From the NCBI GenBank assembly GCA_005406025.1, contig BGZK01001254.1:62001-126000 (forward strand): a stretch of DNA of 64,000 nt, read 5' to 3'. Of this stretch, positions 11,216 to 24,151 are shown piece after piece. How positions within the stretch are numbered: position 1 is the first letter of the stretch; each line of letters opens with the position of its first letter. A program made the translations under genes and the position numbers. The stretch comes from Eumeta japonica. Taxonomy: Eukaryota > Arthropoda > Insecta > Lepidoptera > Psychidae. The notes below the pieces were generated by a model, which was not told where the DNA came from, ran no database searches, and saw only the letters and a program-made list of their open reading frames with translations.

Positions 11216-13088
11216 CAAAAACTATTAAAATCAAGTCATTAAAAGTTATTAAATTTAAGCTTCGAGAAACCTGCTTTTTATATGTTCCTTTGTGTGCAAA
11301 GGACCACATTAAAAACAGGTTTAGGTTCAAAAATAACTGAAACACTTACAGACACTATGCCGAGATATCGCCTGGACGTTACTTACAATGTCTTAATGAA
11401 CACAGATTTTATTTGTCGTAACTTTGTAAGTTTTACGAATAAACTTGGCAATTTTTTATTAAATGCTATGAAGATTACTGAAAAATCGAAACCTTTTTCA
11501 ACAATATTTTATATTTTTACAAAATTGCAAACTTCATCGACCAAATTTTAAACTCACGCAAAATTTACCTGTGTGTTTTTGGTGAGTAAAATAATTTACC
11601 AATCGTAAGAGTTAAGTGGATGCTATTTGAGTAATAAATTAAATACGTAATAATCAGTTAGTATTTACCAGAATCATGATTTTATATCCAAGGTCTGAAA
11701 TTGCAAAAAATAAATTGCAAAAGATGCAATAACCTCAATCATCAAGCCATCACTTTTGATCATCATCTACCTATTTAGATAATGTAATGATAATGACCTA
11801 TCTACTTAAACAAAAACATAAAATCTACTCCGAGACGATTTGAACGAGGCCCAACACGCGTCATCTACTAAAGAAGGTATCTTAATCACCTACTGTTTCC
11901 ACCATCAGGCTTTCAAGTCTAAAAACCTACTAATTAAGTGTTCATCGATACAGATCTAACAAATGTTAATGTAAAAAATGTGATCCATTACGAAGTATCC
12001 TCCATCGGCATCCATTTTAAAAAACAATCAACAACATATTATTGAAACTATAATTAATAACACGTGCCCAAAGTAGAAATGGGTTTCAATAGCTGGAAAA
12101 ACAACCGTTTAGGTAGTTGAACTACTTAAAAATAAAATAATACGAAATATAATCATTTAACGTCATGCGTAGTCATCGTTGCTAATCAGAATCTATCAAA
12201 CATACAGGTATCAGAATATTTGAGCTATAAATATCAGATATACAGGGATGCCAACTTATATTTGCAAATCTGGTGGCGTTCCGATCTTGCAAAATGTATT
12301 CCAAATGTACTTAATTGTAATACACAGACTGATTTTTTAAATTTGAATAATGTTAGATCCCACATAATAATACGTAATATTCTATTTTAAAAAATACACA
12401 TACGAAAATGCAAAATCAATGAAGCAAAACCAAGGAAACGTTTAAATATAGTGGGTATGAAATTGATTCTGAACTGATTATTCCCATTCAAATTGAAAGG
12501 TTGCTTTTATTGAGAAAGTTTACTACGATCTTTAGATTTTATAAATGCCATAGTCATGTTTTTTGAAATTGGAAAATACACTATTTATTAAAAATATTAT
12601 TTAAATTAATACATTTGCATGGAAACACAGACTGGCCGCATTTTGTTTTGTATTTTATTGTGTACTTTTGCGTTGTAGTCACTCAATGAAAATATGATGA
12701 GCGAACGAAGCCAGCGAACTGTCTATGTGGAAATCTATACCATACAAATAAAAATTGACAAAAGTTAAATATTAGTAGGAGCACATTAATATATTATTAA
12801 ATTCATTAAACAATTAACAGGAGTAATTGCATAGACTTCGTGGCGAGCGATTGACTATATGGCATTTGATTTAGTTAAAATTTTAAATACAGAACCCAAA
12901 TTGTTTTTTTTGAAAAATTATAACTTGTTTAAAAGACCTTTCTGATCTCCTCTATCAGTAACGTTTTTTAATCTAAATGCTAAAAATTTGGTCCATGTCT
13001 TTTAACATAGTATAGACGCATTTACGCCTCTCTTTTAGGATCATGTAATTTGACTATCAGAAAGCTTATAGTTTCGCCAAGTCCGTCT
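11216..13088. other. AT-rich noncoding stretch
   Basis: I see nothing here beyond AT-rich sequence. The open frame at 11282-11551 shows no recognisable domain and lies just past the mariner relic; it is probably chance. Confidence 0.5.
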
Positions 13089-13136
13089 TTATGTCACAGT
13101 TATTTATTCGATTACGAATAAATAACTGTGACATAA
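13089..13136. repeat. perfect inverted repeat, 22-bp arms, 4-nt loop
   Basis: The left arm 13089-13110 is exactly the reverse complement of 13115-13136, separated by ATTA. The arm core is CACAGTTATTTATTCG. A further half-copy of the arm (CATAACTGTGAAATAACT) follows at 13132-13149. It could be the centre of a foldback or MITE element; no longer flanking arms were seen. Confidence 0.85.
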
Positions 13137-16100
13137 CTGTGAAATAACTCTCTCGTGTGTTATCGTTGTAGAGATCATTTTAAATAAGTAGTATTTTTGT
13201 TTCCAATATATTTTTTAACACTCAAAGCAGTTTCTGAATCTACGTCGAAAAAAGATGTCAGCAGTGTCCTCCGTTTTAGAATTTTACAAGTCTTTTATTT
13301 AATATTTTTATATGCAATTTGTGAAGATGCATGTCAGTGGGTCAAAATTATATTGAGTATTGTTTCATGTATATTATAACGAATTATGTAAGTAATATTG
13401 TAAAATATAGTTACAATACTTTCCTGCCAGTATCAAGTTAGCAGTTTCATTAACAAAGGGTATTTCTAATATTTCCTCTTGTGGGGACATAGGTAACTGT
13501 ACGGCGTAAGATAGACTTATTTATGAATCTTGCACTACTCGTAGTCCGATGCGCACTACAAAATAAGTTTTATTTAAACGACAGCGTTTGTTGCTTATTG
13601 TAGACACCAATGACGTAGTAACAAATAGTAGTTTTCACAAAAAAAAAACTTGACTTTCCATCGGAAGAGTTTTTATAGTAATGACGCGTAGGCTCGTTTG
13701 ACATTCATTAGTTACATGCAGAGCGCTTACAATGCCTCCTAGTGCGGGCGGGCGGGCGGTCGGGCGGTCCGGCGCTCCGCGTACGGGACGTGCGCGGCGT
13801 ACACTCAGCAGCCCCAGGGACGCCGGCGGGCTGGTAATTAGCTCGAGAGGCGAAAAATTCACGACAGCTTTAATTTACGACGCGCAAATTACACAACTCG
13901 ACCGCTATCGCTGCAGCGCGGCGCTAATGTGCTCCCTTATCGGGGCCCCTGCGCGCTGCACCCCCACACAGTAGGTACGCACATCTAAATGACCGCTCAA
14001 TTAACATTTGATGTTGTACTATTCAAAGAGCAATTCAAAATTTTGTTCAGTAGCAAATGTTTTAATTCATAACTGACAAGGCGTCATCCTTTACGTTTTT
14101 GATACTAACTTTTAAAATCTGCCTATTAATAATTCTATAATTACTTGAAAATGCAACAGCCCTCTTCTAAGCATTCTGAAGCGCGACAACAACTTATCTT
14201 CAATACAGGGTAGTTTGGTACTAAAAATAATACATTTGTCAATCATGCCAACTAAATATAAGAAAAATTTGGAATACAAATTAAAATCCGTTAAACGAAT
14301 TCTAAGCTCACAAAAACATTCTTCACAATCCTATTTAGAGGATTTAAGATAAATAAATAAAAAAACTTGCATAGATGTTCAATATCTGTCGATCCTCTCG
14401 AATCAATATGCAGCTCGTTATATAAGGATTCGTAGTGGAAGTACAGATTTGAGAATCAGCGGTGGGTTTGCATGCTGCATGTTAGTGCACGTTGCAAGCA
14501 AATGACTTTACAATCATTTTCTGCAAAACGGAATTTAATACACACGTCATGTGGCGCTATCAAAAAACCGACTATAGCTTTTTAGTGCTCTCTCAATCTA
14601 ATTGATAAATTAAAATGTTTGGTACTTTTATTATTTTAGAGTTATTTAAGACACAGTTACTGCACTCTTTTTAAAATAAGTGAGCAAATATGCAACGAAT
14701 ATTAAGCAACGGTCGACCTCGCAGACTAGCCTCAAAACGTCTTGCGTTGTTTTGAGCAATAATGTTTTCGAATTTCAAAGGTAAGAAAGCATTATTGTTC
14801 ACATGAGTTCACTGTCAAAATTATTACGTCGGATTGCGCTAAAAAGACAGAAACGCTAATTGATAAATGAACTGCAAAATTTGGCAAATAATTTATAGAC
14901 AATCGGTTAAATCTTACGATGAACAACAATTATTCGTATCTCGCCGTCAGACGTATTAAGAATAATTGTTATTCATCAAATATTTTGTTAGATATTCTTT
15001 GAATGAAGAAACCGATTTGAGCGGGGCTTATGTCATTCGATGCAGTTTTTTGAAGTTAAAAACCGATCTATTAAAAAAATCTAAAATTTATTACAAAAAC
15101 GTTTTTTTTTTTTCATTTTTGTTCAATATACCGTATCTCGTAAGAAATGCACCTATTTCTATCAACTTTCCATCATTAAACACAGAAAGAAATCCGTGAT
15201 GTCATAGTTCACTCTAGCCAAAATTTTAGTTTTCATCAAATGACTTTTTGTGGATATTATAACTGAATACAACCTAAGAGATTGGTAAAATTTTCATGGT
15301 TAGGTATTTAATTCTATCGATATAGGTAAAACCGCATAGCTTAATATTTATATTACGGTCACAGATATATTTTGATATATTACTATCGTAAAAATTATAA
15401 TTATAATGCTAAATAATTACATCAACTTCAACTCGTGTAAATAATATAAATAAAATATTTCGACGTCGATTGTTTATACATATTATAATGAGATAAATTC
15501 TGCTTCATTGACTGACACTTTATACAAATTTTTTATATGACATACCAGAACTATAATATTTTTGAAAATTCAAGCACTAAGGATATTAAACATGGAGTTA
15601 AAGTTTGTAGAAGGCTTCCGATTATTTTTATGATTATTGGGCAAGTAATTAAGACTGAATAATTATAAAATAAAAACATGTTTCAATATTTTTGAATGGA
15701 ATTCTGTAAATACAATACCTACTATCATATATTTTACTAGATAAGTACATTGTTAAAGGGCCTCGCAAAAGCGAAAATGCTATAATAATAAATACTCTAT
15801 AAATTATCTTCTGATAGTGTGCAGTGCAATAAATACGCTTAGATACGATTAATATCGAAATATTGAATATCTACCAACTCTTTGTTATATATGATATTGT
15901 TTCCTCTAAATTTTCATATATAATTTCAGTAAAGCAGTATACACAAAAATATCTTTTAAAACATTTAATTATGTAGAAAACAAATTTGTTAACGTTTTAA
16001 TTAACTGTGATAAAGCATTTAGTATATAAATATGTGTAATTATATGATTTATATGATTATTTGAATTTGATATTAATAACAATTTATAAGGTTTACTTCT

Positions 16101-16320
16101 TCCGAAAGAGACAAATGGTTTGTGAGTTAACTTTAGTAATGCTTTTTCATATATCTAATTTATAGATTATTTCGTATCGTGGTTGCTATTGTTATTAAAA
16201 TACCATTACGGTGTTACCATTAAAATTTTTCGTATATCTTTTTGGTAAGTTTTATTGCACTCGACGAGAAAAATAAAACAATTAAAACGCAATGGAAGAC
16301 AAAGGCGCTCTATTTCGATT
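13137..16320. other. noncoding DNA with a CpG-rich pocket at about 13735-13975
   Basis: The pocket has high GC content and frames open on both strands without known domains, which is typical of a CpG-rich region and not of coding sequence. The remainder, especially 14000-16300, is strongly AT-rich with nothing recognisable. Confidence 0.45.
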
Positions 16321-16344
16321 CAAGGATGTTTCGTGGACTCGACA

Positions 16345-16460
16345 AAAAGCCTTATCAATGATTAATTTGTTTCCGTAATCGGGTTCGCGTCACCGGCCGC
16401 TTAATTTTCACCCAGATAAGATAATTACGTTCGATAGCGAGGGCCTTATCGCCGGAGGAC
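16345..16460. promoter_or_regulatory. candidate regulatory element with clustered GATA motifs
   Basis: Four GATA-type sites fall within 100 bp: CTTATC at 16351, overlapping AGATAA at 16414 and 16419, and CTTATC at 16445. Between and beside them are homeodomain-like words (ATTAATT at 16361, TAATTA at 16423). The surrounding block (about 16310-16620) has a balanced base composition unlike its AT-rich flanks. The function is inferred from motifs only. Confidence 0.35.
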
Positions 16461-16899
16461 ACTCTGTAAGTGCGGACGCGCAAAATTCACTTTGACGTTT
16501 TTCAAGTTGGTCAAATCCAAGATTTTGTTGGCAAGTTCAGTCGAAAGGGCGGCGCCGATCGCTACACGCTCCGGCTTTATCGTCATGCAACATTCATCTA
16601 TCGAACCGGGTAGCTAGGGTATGTCGCCACAAATTAAAACGAACAGCAAGATAGTTGAATTTCTTTCTGTGCGTAGGTACTTAACACCAGTAGCGAGTAG
16701 ATATATGAACACGATCTAGTACAAAACGGGACAAGTAGTAGGTTTATAATCCAAGTTCATTCATTTTTGTAATCGGGCAAAAAGAATACGTCCGTGTTTT
16801 CGTCGATGTAGGTGGACGTGAAGATTTCGAACGACATTATTCATCTTAATAAGGAATTTTGATTTGTACCGTTACTTCAAGTAATAATAGGAATCGAGG

Positions 16900-18560
16900 C
16901 AAGTTCTCAGTGACGGTCTTTGTCCCGCGCAGGTAGCGGCGGGGACAGACTCCAGCGCGCCGGGCCCGGGCGCACACGAACAGGCGACCCCGCGCGACCC
17001 ACTGCCTGGGCTGTTTTATTGGGCGTCGATGCAAACAGGTGAAAGAAATTTAATGCGAAAGACAATTCACGGTTTTGATTAGGTTACTGTGGCAATTAGT
17101 TACTTTTCCATGTTTGATTATTTCATATGAGCGGCGAACGGTGTTAGCCGATTTCCATATTTATATACATAAACAAATTAATATACATTTTACTTGGCGA
17201 AGATTCGTGCGTTTAGGGTGGGTCACATCTTTCCGTTTAGGTGTTTTCACATCATATACCGTTTTCTAAATTGTCCCTTTCAGTTATAATATTCATATGA
17301 TTGTCACACAGTTAAATTTTATAGGATAGTAACTAATTTCGAAAAAAAGGTACATACCTCTAGTCGTGAATCACATCAATTTCTGTCATTAGTGTACGGT
17401 GGGTTAGATGGATAATCCTTACAAAAAATCCATATTTACCTATTATTTTCTGCTAGTAATCACTGATTGTTGTAAATTATAATTATGCAAGTAAATGATC
17501 AAAATTTATCGTCGCAACACAAACATGTAGGGAGTTATTAAATTTTTTTTTTTGGATCAGCGAATGACATTCTATGTACAAAACTATTTTGAATTATTTG
17601 GTAGTCATCGGAATAAACCAATAAGCTAACGGGAAAAGTGTAGCCACTAATGTGAAGCGCTACAGAGTTACGGAACGAGGAAAAGAAGTTTGGAGGAGAT
17701 TAAGGGAAAGTCGTACTAAAACTAACTTTTACATTATAGCCGATATCGATGAAAGCTTTAGCGTTCGAGATGTGGTGTTCGCGGGGCACGTGCGGATATG
17801 CAGGCGCGACATGTGCGGCTGCCGGCGCAGCGCCGGCGCCGGCCACGGGACGGACGCGAAAGCTCTCATAGCGCGAGGACACGGGCCGTGTCGCCGTTTC
17901 CACGCTGCAGCCAGAGATCCAATACCACGAGCGCTGGTTTTCTAGACGATCCAGCCGCAGCGTGGAAATTGTCGACATTTCGGAATTCGTCAAAACCGAC
18001 TCCCGTTCACTGTACTTCGTCGACAATCAAAGCTTGAACACAGATAAACACCAAATCACACATTTTTGCAGATGCACGAGTTCCGAATTCGACAAGCCCG
18101 AATCGCGTTCGAATAACGAGCGATACACTTACATGATTAGGGTAAACAAGCCAGGTAGGGAGCGACTCGTCCAAAAAACTTAAAACATTATAAATTGTAC
18201 GTAAGGGTAAGTTCGCCGGTACGTAGCGTTGTAGAGGTCGCGTTCGCGGCCACGGCGGGGTGGCGCGAGTCGTGATCGAGATACGAATGCGGTGCACGGA
18301 GCAGCACGAAACACACAAGCGCAAGCAGAGTCGGCGGGCGACTGGCGGAGTGGAGGGCGCGGCGGCCGGCGGCGGGCCCCGCTGCGCGCGCACCCCGACC
18401 CCGCGCTCCCCTGCGGCGCGACACGGCCGGCACGCCCGCCCCCTCGGCCCCCGCCTTATCAAGCCGCGCCGCGCCGCGCCGCCGCCACCGCTTCCTTTCT
18501 CTTCATGCAGTTGCCAGCTTTTCGCTACTGCCACACTTCCGCCCGCCTAGCTCGACACAA
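16900..18560. other. region with three CpG-rich pockets (possible promoter or untranslated exons)
   Basis: Pockets lie at about 16920-17010, 17770-17960 and 18220-18500. The longest open frame of the window (18007-18534, minus, 175 codons) lies here, but it is Arg/Ala/Pro-rich, has equally long frames overlapping it on both strands, and shows no domain. Long open frames arise by chance in CpG-rich DNA. The area could hold an upstream mbl 5' UTR exon or promoter; I could not find a convincing minus-strand donor to prove it. Confidence 0.4.
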
Positions 18561-19339
18561 TAAGCCCAGAGCTTTAGACTATCAATGAATTTATAGGATA
18601 ACTATACTCGAAATCAGCCATGTTCCAGTGCTATATTTTAGGATTTTAATTCTATATAAAAACACAAAACGAATAAAGTCAGAAAAAACTCATTAATTTT
18701 AATCTACTTGATAATTACCTACATTATTAGAGTAGGTATCTACTTTCTCGATATCAAAAAAACTATGAATCAATGTGGTTTTCAATATTCAGCAAATGGC
18801 ATAGAGTTCTGGATTCTGACGAGAGGTTACAAATCTTTAAAGTAGACTAGAGAGGTATTCTTTACGTTCAATGAAATTCGAATATGTGGTCATTTTAAAT
18901 CATATCTTTTATTTACGGTAAAATGTGGTAAAATTGAAAGATCCAATACAAAAGTACTTACTTAAATCAGATTTCTTAAGAATTATTGAAGATTTTGTTT
19001 TTAATCAGAGACACAGCACTTTAGGCCTATAAATAGCTTTTGTGACAACAATCAGTTTCGAATTTACCTGTCAATATTTTAGCATTTTATTAAGACTCCT
19101 TTAAGGAAGTGTGGAAAAAGTATGTAAGTTTTCTCTAAAGTGTACTTTTTTAGAATAACTAGGACTTTTATTACTTACATAACTTTTAAACATACTGAAC
19201 CATATTTATAGTGTAGATTGCGTCTATAATGAATATTGTAAATATCTTTCAAGGATTTCAGCTGACTGAATTGGACATTCGCTCGATTCTGTGAGTCCTA
19301 TTTTAATATTCGATTTATTGTTATGTGTATATCGAGTAC

Positions 19340-19565
19340 GCAGCATAGGGGGGTGCGCGGCGGGGGAAAGCAATTGGCAACGGCGGTGCGGGCGGTTGCA
19401 GACGGTCGAAGCAAGCGCGCACCAAGAGAGCGGCGAAAGTGCGCCGCGAAACGAGTTTGTGCAGAGACCGGCGCGTGACCCGCTCGAGGACACGGCGCCG
19501 CCGCGCCGCCGCGCCGCCGCCCGCGCCGCCGGCCGTTCTCCGTGCGCCTGCCTAACTTGCGTATC
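19340..19565. other. CpG-rich pocket
   Basis: A sharp GC-rich block in AT-rich DNA, with GCCGCCGCGC-type runs near 19495-19535. Frames on both strands are low complexity. It is a candidate promoter or untranslated exon of the long upstream mbl region, without direct proof. Confidence 0.35.
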
Positions 19566-19599
19566 TAATGTTAGTGCTATAGCGGAGGTTGGTTGTGTG

Positions 19600-20699
19600 T
19601 AAGTTTCGTTTCTTTTTCGTATATAGAGTCAAAACAAAAGAAATATCTTTGGATTATAAATGATATAATTGAATGCATTTTTTTTAAGTTCTTTAGAAGG
19701 AGAAATTCTCGGAATAGGAATTGGGCTGTTCCATATTTATCATAGTTTTGGATGTCATATGTACCCAATACACTTTTTCATGACATGTTTAGAGGTATGG
19801 TTCTGCGAATGTGAACTCGTCTATTTAGTATGGCGATCACGGCTAACATCGTAATTAAGAGTAACGATGCCATTATATATGTATATACTATGACAGATAT
19901 AAAGAGCATATGGTCTTTCCGAGGGGCTTATGTTCAGTAGATGACTGCGCGTAACCTAGTATGATCACGAGTTCATTCTTAAAATGCACATCTATCACAT
20001 ACGGCTGATCAAATAATTGTAAAGCTTCTAATGAGAAGTTCTACTTCTATGACTACGCTACTAATAAATTTTTGGTAAAATAAAATCTTTTAATAAAAAA
20101 GAGATATTTAAAATACATATAAACGTATATGACCGCTGTTCGTATTTATGTGATTTGTACCGCTTTTTAGCTGTAAAGGGTGAAAAAATAAAAATTGTGT
20201 ATTTAATTTATGATAAAATAATGTGTTATTGGTTACTTATTTTGTTGAATAAAATAGGACGTAAATTAATACAACGATGACTATATAAAAATTCTATAAC
20301 AGATTGTTATGTATCAAAGTAAAATGGAAAAGATGTTTTATAATTTAGTAACATGAGGTAATACAGCATTATATATCAAATATTCTTTAGAATGGCTTTT
20401 GCTAACGCCGTGCATTGAAATAAAGTAATGATTAAATTTTAATTAATACACAGATACTCGAAGAAAATACATACAAATGCAACGCATACCAATTCTACCG
20501 TTTACACAATAGAGGTATGTCGAAAATTAATTAGATACTCTTTATTCAATAATTTGATACTGGCAAGTTATACACCGTTGCAAATACTGGTTCTTTAGAG
20601 ATAAATTTACATATGGAATATATTGAAATTCAAATATTTTTTCATTAAAATGCTTATTTTTATGACAATCTGGCAAAAATTTGCTTGCAACAATGGAAC
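19600..20699. other. AT-rich noncoding stretch
   Basis: No gene, repeat head or structured element recognised. Confidence 0.5.
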
Positions 20700-21235
20700 A
20701 CAGTCGGTGTGATTTTCACGTTACAAGTTATTACGATTATAAAAAAGGTTTAAGCGCAAATAATGTTTTAAACTTTCGGTGAGTCTGCATGTTCACGAAC
20801 AACAGTGTTTTTGATTGATTTGTTGAGTTTGTAAGAGGGCAGGACAGCTTTGAAAATGAAGCGAAAATAGTTCGGCCGCCAACCGCAGTCACTCAAAAAA
20901 ATATTCAAGCAGGTGAAAAACTGATCCGAGAGAACTGAAGAAGTCATACGTAGAGCTTGAGCGAGAACCGGGTATTGGATCAGCAGCGATGCACACCATT
21001 ATTCACAATCATCTTTATCACCTTAGCACCATGCGATTTTTATTTGTTTCCCAAAATCAAAGAAAAATTGAAAGCTAAGTAGATTTAAGAGCAAGGAAGA
21101 TGGACTAGCTGCATGTAATTTCGCAATTTGTGAGGAATTTAAAAAGGAATGGTCAGAGATATTTTTCAAGACGTTTAAATGCATGAAAAGGTGTATATAT
21201 GCTCAAATGAATACTTTGAAAAATAGATATTAGTA
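20700..21235 (+). mobile_element. internally deleted mariner relic
   Basis: The 5' part encodes pieces of a mariner N-terminal region, including RPPTAVTQKNIQAGEKLIREN and GIGSAAMHTIIHNHLYH (about 20880-21020). These are followed at once by LAPCDFYLFPKIKEKLK (about 21025-21080), which normally lies some 150 or more residues further on, and then by a C-terminal end reading VYICSNEYFEK (about 21190-21225). The middle of the transposase, including the first two catalytic aspartates, is therefore missing. Several stops and frameshifts add to this. It is a dead, internally deleted copy from a different mariner lineage than the relic at 10521. Confidence 0.8.
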
Positions 21236-24151
21236 ATAAATAGCAAATATTATATTTTTTAAGTATCTAGTGTTTGTTTTTAGCATACCCCTCGTAATAA
21301 TATTTTCTCTCTTTTTAAATGATAAAAGTTGCATAGTTATCATATAAAGCTTTCTTTATTAGAACTGCCTCATATACGAATTTTAAGCAGTTATTTATAT
21401 TACATTTATTACAATAATTTTTGTAATCAATTTCAATAAGTCCAGAACTACAATTTGTGCAAATTTATGAAGTAAAAGTTAAGAAATAAATTTAGAAAAA
21501 TATGTATATAAACGAAAAAATACGAATTTTCAGGGTAATTAATTTTTAATGCAAGTATGTATTATATTTGAAATTAAAAGTTCTGCCAAGAATGCACCTA
21601 TTAAAAAAATATATAGGTCTCCGAACATGTACGGATATTTTTATTTTGTGCATGAGTAATTTACACAGTATTCACAAAACATTTAGAAATCATTATCGCG
21701 TTGCTGTGCACCATTCAGAGAGTGCACCGGCTAAGCGAGTGTTGATGGAACATGTGCGCGTAGAGCTGCATGTGATCAAGACGGTAAGTAGTGTGGAGTG
21801 CAGCAAAGGAGGGAGTTAACGGTGATGGTATTGTCGCGAGTCATCCCCGCCGGCCGAAAGCGCAACGACACTCAAGAAGCTTCACCTCGAAAGGCTCAAA
21901 TATAAACATGCATGTGGTTCGTTCATAAAAAAAACTCTTATTTCAATTACCTCCGTTAACTAAGCCAATGCGCGAAACTTCTAAAATGTTCACTTATAAA
22001 TTTCATTATTCATATTTTAAAGGAAAAAAATATTGTCGAGTGCTGATGATTTTAAAAAGGGAATTACCTGTTTTATTGAAAGTGCTAAAAGGTGTCATGA
22101 CTGCGAGTTGACATAAATGGTTTGAGTAGCAGCAAACACTATTTTGATTAGCTGCATAATGACCATAGTCCTTGTTTAAATAATCGTCCTCTTTCTGATC
22201 ACCCTCTCTTTTCAGGTGACTTTCATCCAACTTCATCTCACTTAGAAAGCATGCCAATGTGGACGCTGTAGTTTGCCCACCAGATCAGAGAATAAGATAC
22301 ATAATAATTATTTTTAAAATACTTATTTTTTTTCTATATCATGTCGTATGGATTTTACATAGTCTAGAAAAAATTTTGTGTTTTATATAGCATATAAATA
22401 GAAAGTCGCTTGATAAAAAGTTTACCAAAAAAAACTGAAATATATTTTCAAATATTTTTCAGCATGTTGACCATTTTACGCAACAAAGTTCCAGAATCTT
22501 CATTGAGCACATAAACGTTATTAAGTTAAAACATTTCGCAGACAGTGAATTGTAATTGTTCTGCTCATAAAAAATGTTTAATAGGTACCTCATATTTCGG
22601 TGTTTTAACGCATCAGAGAAAATCAGCTACAAGCTCTAATTACGTAAGGATAGATAGTTCAATAACGCTATTTCAGCAGCGCGCATTTCGTTAGAATAAC
22701 AGCATCATTTTGAATTTATATTGCGCATTATCTGGGCGGTCGGCGCCGACGGGTGGTTGCTTTCGCCCGCACTTCAGCATCCGCCGGGGCTCGCTGCGCG
22801 TTATAAAGCCATAAAGCGCGTTTACCCCGTCACAGCGATTAAACACCTTCGACTGCGCGGCGGCGAAAGCGGCGCACAACAGATCTAATTAGTGGGGCAC
22901 GGTTTTGAGTGAGTTTTCCCGGGCTTAATGAGTGCCAATGATACGAAGGCGGTAGCCTTTTCGGTCAAGTTGCGCCGCCGGCCGGTCTCTCGGCGCGCTC
23001 TTCCGAACATGTACGACCTTCATCTATGTCATCAATTGAGTACGTTTTATAATCGATTCATACTAAGTTAACATGCACGAATAAATTAACGTAATTGTTC
23101 ACGATACGTAATTTTCACTAAAGTGCATGATATAATTTGATTTGTCGGTTTCGTTTCCTTTTTCAATTTAGTCGTTCTAAAACCACAAATTAATGTCGGT
23201 GTTTACGAAATAAAATTTAATAAATATACTAATGCTTAATGATGCTTTCTGAATAAAACGTAATAATACAAATTACAAGTCATATAATTCTCATAACTAC
23301 TTTTACTTACTACGAATTATGAGACTTTATTCGTTTTTAAGTGGATTGAAAGTAGTCTTAAATTAAAAAGCATTTATTCTGAAACTTTTAACTTTCTGTT
23401 TTAATTCTCTTTAACTCAAACTCGTCGAATTGTAATTCTTCAATTGTTATGTCACATTTAAAATATTTTTTTGAATTAATAAAAGGGAAGCCATAGTGAG
23501 TCGACTTCTGCGTATCTCGATTTTTGTACCAGATACTACGTTCCAACAGGTAAGATAAAATTTCGATTCATGAAAATGATATGAAATACTTGCCAATGTT
23601 TTATAATAAAAGAGGGATGTCGCTGTGATTCTAGACTTCTCTTTTATAAGCATAAAACACTGATTATAAGTAAACAGCATCCTAAAGCGCTCTTCCTAGC
23701 TAATGTATTGGCATTATACCAAGAAAGAATTATACCAATTATTGTTTTCATAAAAAAACGAGTGGTGTCGTGGGACACCAGGTAGGAACAAGTTCCTTCG
23801 GCTAATAGAATCGACACAATTTGCAAAAAAAAATCGTGCTCAATTTTATGTAGGTTTTCTTGATTTTTCTTTTAAATTTTGCTGATTAGTTTTTATTTAA
23901 GTACAGGAAAGTATTTAGGAAATTCAGTATTTTAGGAAATAAAATAAATTACGTAAAATAAAAAAAAATCGTAATTCAAATTATCAACTAAAATAACAAA
24001 ATATGTCTTTATTTTTGTTTGACAACACAAAATTACATAGAAATAGAATAATTTCCCACTATTATCACTGTCAATTGCATTCAAGTCACTTGTTCGTTCA
24101 CTTGCCATTGTTACTATATTTATTATTGTTTTGACGATTTGAAATTATATG
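21236..24151. other. noncoding DNA with a CpG-rich pocket at about 22730-23000
   Basis: Mostly AT-rich with nothing recognisable. The pocket at 22730-23000 is CpG-rich and could be regulatory. The frames at 21568-21819 and 22006-22257 show no domains. Confidence 0.45.

Noticed and set aside
11282..11551. Frame after the first mariner, considered as its C-terminus
   Set aside because: I could not match it to the expected last catalytic block or C-terminal end of the transposase.
18007..18534. Longest open frame of the window (175 codons, minus)
   Set aside because: Arg/Ala/Pro-rich sequence in a CpG-rich pocket, with comparable frames overlapping on both strands and no recognisable domain.
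21568..21819. Plus-strand frame followed closely by GGTAAGTAG, possible exon
   Set aside because: No domain, no acceptor identified, and AT-rich surroundings; a donor-like word alone is not enough.
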